NCBI RefSeq assembly: GCF_003479605.1
Contig: NZ_QUHR01000023.1
Span: 1-7,662 of the forward strand
DNA: 7,662 nucleotides
Origin: Roseburia sp. AF12-17LB
GTDB lineage: Bacteria; Bacillota; Clostridia; Lachnospirales; Lachnospiraceae
Reading direction: 5' to 3'
The stretch's first letter is position 1. Every line of letters starts with the position of its first letter. The position numbers and the translations under genes are program-made. Below the pieces are notes generated by a model. That model was not told the origin of the DNA and did not search any database. It saw nothing but the letters and a program-made list of their open reading frames with translations. Below are positions 5,564 to 7,662 of this stretch, in pieces.

Positions 5564-5620
5564 AAAAACAATGCGTCCTAAATTTTAAAGAAAAAATATT
5601 CGGTTGTGATTTCGGATGTT
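5529..5620 (-). repeat. Repeat A, copy 3 (diverged, partial)
   Basis: Aligns with the right half of the other A copies (the part nearest the upstream immunity gene) at roughly 70%. It lies after the KptA terminator and before the HNH module, the same relative position as the others. It keeps the hairpin (outer arms 5535-5540 and 5570-5575, perfect CGCATT/AATGCG; inner arms 5547-5553 and 5557-5563) but lacks the octamers and the promoter-like pair. Confidence 0.65.
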
Positions 5621-5636
5621 CTTATACGAAGAAAAA

Positions 5637-5665
5637 AGCCAGTAGATTTTTTACGTCTACTGGCT
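5637..5665 (-). terminator. Intrinsic terminator after the kptA-like gene
   Basis: Perfect 10-bp inverted repeat (AGCCAGTAGA with TCTACTGGCT, 9-base loop), 8 bases after the KptA stop. On the minus strand it runs directly into TTTTTTC. This is a standard Rho-independent terminator and closes the SUKH-KptA transcription unit. It is the only clear terminator in the window. Confidence 0.85.
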
Positions 5666-5672
5666 CAAAGCA

Positions 5673-6215
5673 TTACATCTCCATTATATATTTACTTGGT
5701 ATTTCATCAGCCAACCAAACTTTTTCATTTCCATAATAAAATATTATGCCTTCTTTCCATGCCTGTTTAGCATCAATTTTCAAGATACAAGGTTTCATAT
5801 CATGTCTCATACCGACACTATGGGCAGTTTCAACATCCTGTGACAAATGAACATATTGCCTTCCATTAGGTAACAACCCCTTTTCTCTAATAGAATTTAA
5901 AAATCTTCTAGCTGTTCCATGGTACAATACTTCTGGTGGTACTTTTTCCTCTTTTGCAATTTTAATTGGAATAGAATGTCCATAATGAGCTTTTATTTTT
6001 CCACTAAAAATCTCATGTCTTTTCTTTTCTGATTTTTGAATCATTATAACCAAATCGTTTTCAGATATATTTCTCCACTTCTCTTCCTTATGCAAAGCAT
6101 CCAATAATTGCTCCACTGGCACCCAACCTTCTTCATCCATTTCTAATTCATATTCCCATGGAGCATGACGAAGTGCATAAGATATTTCTTTGCTTAATTC
6201 TGTTAATTTATCCAT
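5673..6215 (-). CDS. kptA: KptA/Tpt1-like RNA 2'-phosphotransferase
   Basis: 180 residues from the ATG at 6215, preferred because AGAGG lies 9 bases upstream; an ATG at 6224 touches that site. This is the normal length for bacterial KptA. Numbered from the 6224 ATG, motifs are ALRH (17-20), a winged-helix region with EEGWV (31-35), IKAHYGHS (77-84), LYHGT (100-104), YVHLS (124-128) and GNEKVWLADEIPSKYI (165-180). The family removes an RNA 2'-phosphate with NAD+, giving nicotinamide and ADP-ribose cyclic phosphate, and some members ADP-ribosylate nucleic-acid ends. Position 78 is lysine where I recall arginine in the RAxxGHS motif, which may alter activity. The start overlaps the SUKH gene by 8 bases, so the two are co-translated. 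Its role here, whether repair, defence or toxin, is not shown. Confidence 0.88.
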   Translation of the reverse strand: MDKLTELSKEISYALRHAPWEYELEMDEEGWVPVEQLLDALHKEEKWRNISENDLVIMIQKSEKKRHEIFSGKIKAHYGHSIPIKIAKEEKVPPEVLYHGTARRFLNSIREKGLLPNGRQYVHLSQDVETAHSVGMRHDMKPCILKIDAKQAWKEGIIFYYGNEKVWLADEIPSKYIMEM

Positions 6216-6567
6216 TACTTTCATCCTCTTTTATCATTTCTTCAACGGCATCCTTAAACCAATCCCAAAAGCAATCATATTCTTTTCTTTGCTCATATCC
6301 TGCACTAGCAAAATCATGAACAATCTGTACTTTATTACCTTTTCCGATTTCAAAGCAGGCTATATCATCACCATCATCCCTTCTGGCAAAAGGTACTAGT
6401 TGTCTTTCAGGATATCTATTTTTTAAACCTATAATTCTAATTTCTACCTGTTCCTTAGTCATTAAATACCATAAATCTAAATCCACTAAATTTAAATCTA
6501 CAATTTTAAGAAACTCTTTAGGATAACTATATCCCTTATATATTTCTCGAACATTAAATATTTCCAC
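6208..6567 (-). CDS. SUKH (SMI1/KNR4 family) immunity protein
   Basis: 119 residues from a GTG at 6567 with AGAGAGG/AAAGG ribosome sequences just upstream. The C-terminal half is the recognisable part: LVPFARRDDGDDIACFEIG, then KVQIVHDFASAGYE and a W-rich helix (CFWDWFKDAVEEM). PFA-x-R-x-DGDD-x-ACF and HDFA-x-GYE are characteristic of SMI1/KNR4-type SUKH proteins, widespread immunity proteins against diverse nuclease and other toxins. It is a little short for the family but contains the core. About 20 bases upstream lies the stop of a decayed toxin tail, suggesting that its original partner is lost. Downstream it overlaps the KptA-like gene by 8 bases. Confidence 0.8.
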   Translation of the reverse strand: MEIFNVREIYKGYSYPKEFLKIVDLNLVDLDLWYLMTKEQVEIRIIGLKNRYPERQLVPFARRDDGDDIACFEIGKGNKVQIVHDFASAGYEQRKEYDCFWDWFKDAVEEMIKEDESNG

Positions 6568-6585
6568 TTACCTTTATCCTCTCTA

Positions 6586-6700
6586 TTAATATTCAGTTGC
6601 AGGCGTTGGTTCTAAACTCCAAAATCCGCCATTTTTTCACCAATCTATATAATATAATCTCGCCTTCATATATAGTTGGTGTTGCTTTTTCTCCCTTGAA
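6586..6700 (-). pseudogene. Probable decayed toxin C-terminal tail
   Basis: The 254-bp gap between the Imm63 and SUKH genes has no intact gene. Two frames together read like a protein end: FKGEKATPTIYEGEIILYRL (6700 down to about 6640), then, after a one-base frame change in a run of As, NGGFWSLEPTPATEY and TAA at 6588-6586. The stop lies about 20 bases before the SUKH start, with the purine-rich ribosome site between, as in the intact toxin/immunity pairs here. Upstream is an in-frame TGA (6703-6701) and more broken sequence. The family is not recognised with confidence. An inverted repeat (tttaccg 6741-6747, cggtaaa 6777-6783) lies further upstream. Confidence 0.4.
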
Positions 6701-6821
6701 TCAAGGTTTCTCCAAAGCAATGATTTTTACCACCTAAAATTTTACCGCTGACTTGAAATTAAAAATTCCTGTGCAACGGTAAATTCCATCACGCCCAAAA
6801 AAGCTTTGAGATAGTTACAAA

Positions 6822-7235
6822 TTAAATATCGTTATATGGATTTTTTTTAAGAATTTCTTCTATTTCTTCATCTTTTCTTTTCTGAAAATCATGTCCAAAC
6901 AACGAAAAAATTTCTTTTTCTTTTGCAAAAAGAGCTCTGCGAAAATCCTTTCCCTTTTCTCTATTGCATATTGCAAAATTTATTATAATATTAGTAGAAA
7001 TTATCTCTACTGCATTCCATAAAACTTCTCTCTTTTCATCTGTAACAATATCACTTCTTATTTTTCCTTTTTCAGTAAAAAGAATATGATATTCATTGTT
7101 CTTATTAAATATATATGTTCCTTCTACACTATTATCTGTTCCTTCAGCAAAGAACAAATTTCCACAAGAAACCTTTCCTAACCGCGTTTGAATTTCATTA
7201 TATACATAATTTTTTAATTCTTCTGTCGATAACAT
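6822..7235 (-). CDS. Imm63-like immunity protein to TNT toxin
   Basis: 137 residues. The N-terminal part holds strand pairs (GNLFFAEGTDNSVEGTYIF, YHILFTEKGKI). A central helix contains AVEIISTNIIINFA, then the family-like stretch KDFRRALFAKEKEIF, and the end is EEILKKNPYNDI. The DFRR-x-LF helix and NPY-x-D ending match my recollection of Immunity protein 63, commonly paired with TNT-domain toxins. The ATG at 7235 lies 14 bases after the TNT stop, with GGAAGAGG between, so the two are co-translated. It should bind the NADase and block NAD+ hydrolysis in the producing cell. It is intact, with no membrane segment. Confidence 0.75.
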   Translation of the reverse strand: MLSTEELKNYVYNEIQTRLGKVSCGNLFFAEGTDNSVEGTYIFNKNNEYHILFTEKGKIRSDIVTDEKREVLWNAVEIISTNIIINFAICNREKGKDFRRALFAKEKEIFSLFGHDFQKRKDEEIEEILKKNPYNDI

Positions 7236-7249
7236 CTTACACCTCTTCC

Positions 7250-7662
7250 TTACTTGGGTACAATATATCCTTCTTTAATCAATTGTAATATTGGTTTTGG
7301 AAGTTCATATTGTAAACCACCGCCTGCCGAACCACCCCACGGTGCAATCTCTGCTTGTATCGTTCCTGGTATCTCTTTTATTACTTCAAATTCTTGATAA
7401 ATAGCAGGATTGGTATTCGGTGGCAACGCTAATTTACTGGCATCTGCTCCTGTTTGTGTGACAAAATTACTCTTTTCTCCAATATTTCCATACCTTCCCA
7501 GTGTAGTTCCTGGTTTTAAAGTTATATTAACTTCTGTTCCTGGCACAGCACCATTATTTGGCGGATAATTGATTGAACCATCTGGTTTATACCAACTTGT
7601 ATCTATACCACTCTCTCCAACATTTCCCAACTGCTGCGGTCTTTTTACGTTATTTACTACTT
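7250..7662 (-). CDS. TNT-domain NAD+ glycohydrolase toxin, C-terminal part (5' end outside window)
   Basis: The frame is open to the right edge (VVNNVKRPQQLGNVGESG, then toxin), so this is a partial gene and the TTG at 7630 is not taken as its start. Counting from that TTG, the TNT domain runs from about 17 to 124: NYPPNNGAVPG, LKPGTTLGRYG (38-48), LALPP (67-71), Y78, EIAPWGGSAGGGLQY (94-108) and ILQLIKEGYI. The RYG arginine and the glutamine of GGGLQY match positions important in Mycobacterium tuberculosis TNT/CpnT, which hydrolyses NAD+ to kill cells. Whether the upstream gene has a delivery domain cannot be seen. It is followed by the Imm63-like gene. The seam DNA is shared with the HNH module. 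Confidence 0.88.
   Translation of the reverse strand, partial: VVNNVKRPQQLGNVGESGIDTSWYKPDGSINYPPNNGAVPGTEVNITLKPGTTLGRYGNIGEKSNFVTQTGADASKLALPPNTNPAIYQEFEVIKEIPGTIQAEIAPWGGSAGGGLQYELPKPILQLIKEGYIVPK
7608..7662 (-). repeat. Pre-toxin seam repeat, TNT copy
   Basis: 55 bp matching 5340-5394 with four substitutions, encoding VVNNVKRPQQLGNVGESG. The match reaches the window edge, so the true repeat may be longer; comparing the sequence beyond 7662 with 5395-5430 would show this. Confidence 0.8.

Noticed and set aside
5529..5620. Repeat A as an integron attC site.
   Set aside because: It has a folded stem and lies at cassette borders, but I see no paired core sites of the expected form, no integrase gene, and the modules stay in toxin/immunity pairs with protein seams.

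Overview
The window is AT-rich with AGGAGG-type ribosome binding sites. Almost every gene lies on the minus strand, so the genes read from high to low coordinates. Protein families and base composition suggest a low-GC Firmicute, probably a gut Clostridia/Lachnospiraceae-type genome. That assignment is inference, because no taxonomic marker gene is present. No rRNA, tRNA, CRISPR array or recognisable transposase was seen.

The region is a chain of polymorphic-toxin C-terminal modules and immunity genes without the long secretion/delivery N-termini of full-length toxins. In the direction of transcription it holds: (1) the C-terminal part of a TNT-type NAD+ glycohydrolase toxin (running off the right edge) with an Imm63-like immunity gene; (2) a decayed toxin tail, a SUKH (SMI1/KNR4) immunity gene and an overlapping KptA/Tpt1-like RNA 2'-phosphotransferase gene, closed by an intrinsic terminator; (3) an HNH-type nuclease toxin module with a DUF1851/Tdi1_C immunity gene; (4) a small membrane-protein gene, a decayed plus-strand gene, and an unrecognised three-gene unit whose middle gene carries two stops and a frameshift; (5) a PoNe DNase module with its PoNi (DUF1910/DUF1911) immunity gene; (6) an orphan Imm74-like immunity gene.

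Three toxin modules (TNT, HNH, PoNe) share a pre-toxin seam with the residues NVGESG. For TNT and HNH the seam is also nearly identical in DNA over 55 bp. In each pair the toxin stop, the Shine-Dalgarno sequence and the immunity start fall within about 10-15 bases. This fits silent donor cassettes that recombine at the seam with a full-length toxin gene elsewhere.

Two repeat families punctuate the array. Repeat A (two copies of about 197 bp and about 97% identity, plus one diverged partial copy) sits directly after immunity stops and before the next module. It holds a possible promoter, a conserved hairpin and three GCGGTA-type octamers spaced exactly 33 bp apart. Repeat B (two copies of about 76 bp) follows the PoNi and Imm74 genes. 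The least explained items are repeat A with its phased motif, the apparent fusion of the PoNe module to the start of a small membrane-protein gene, a 104-bp structured insertion in one copy of A, and a KptA enzyme inside a toxin array.
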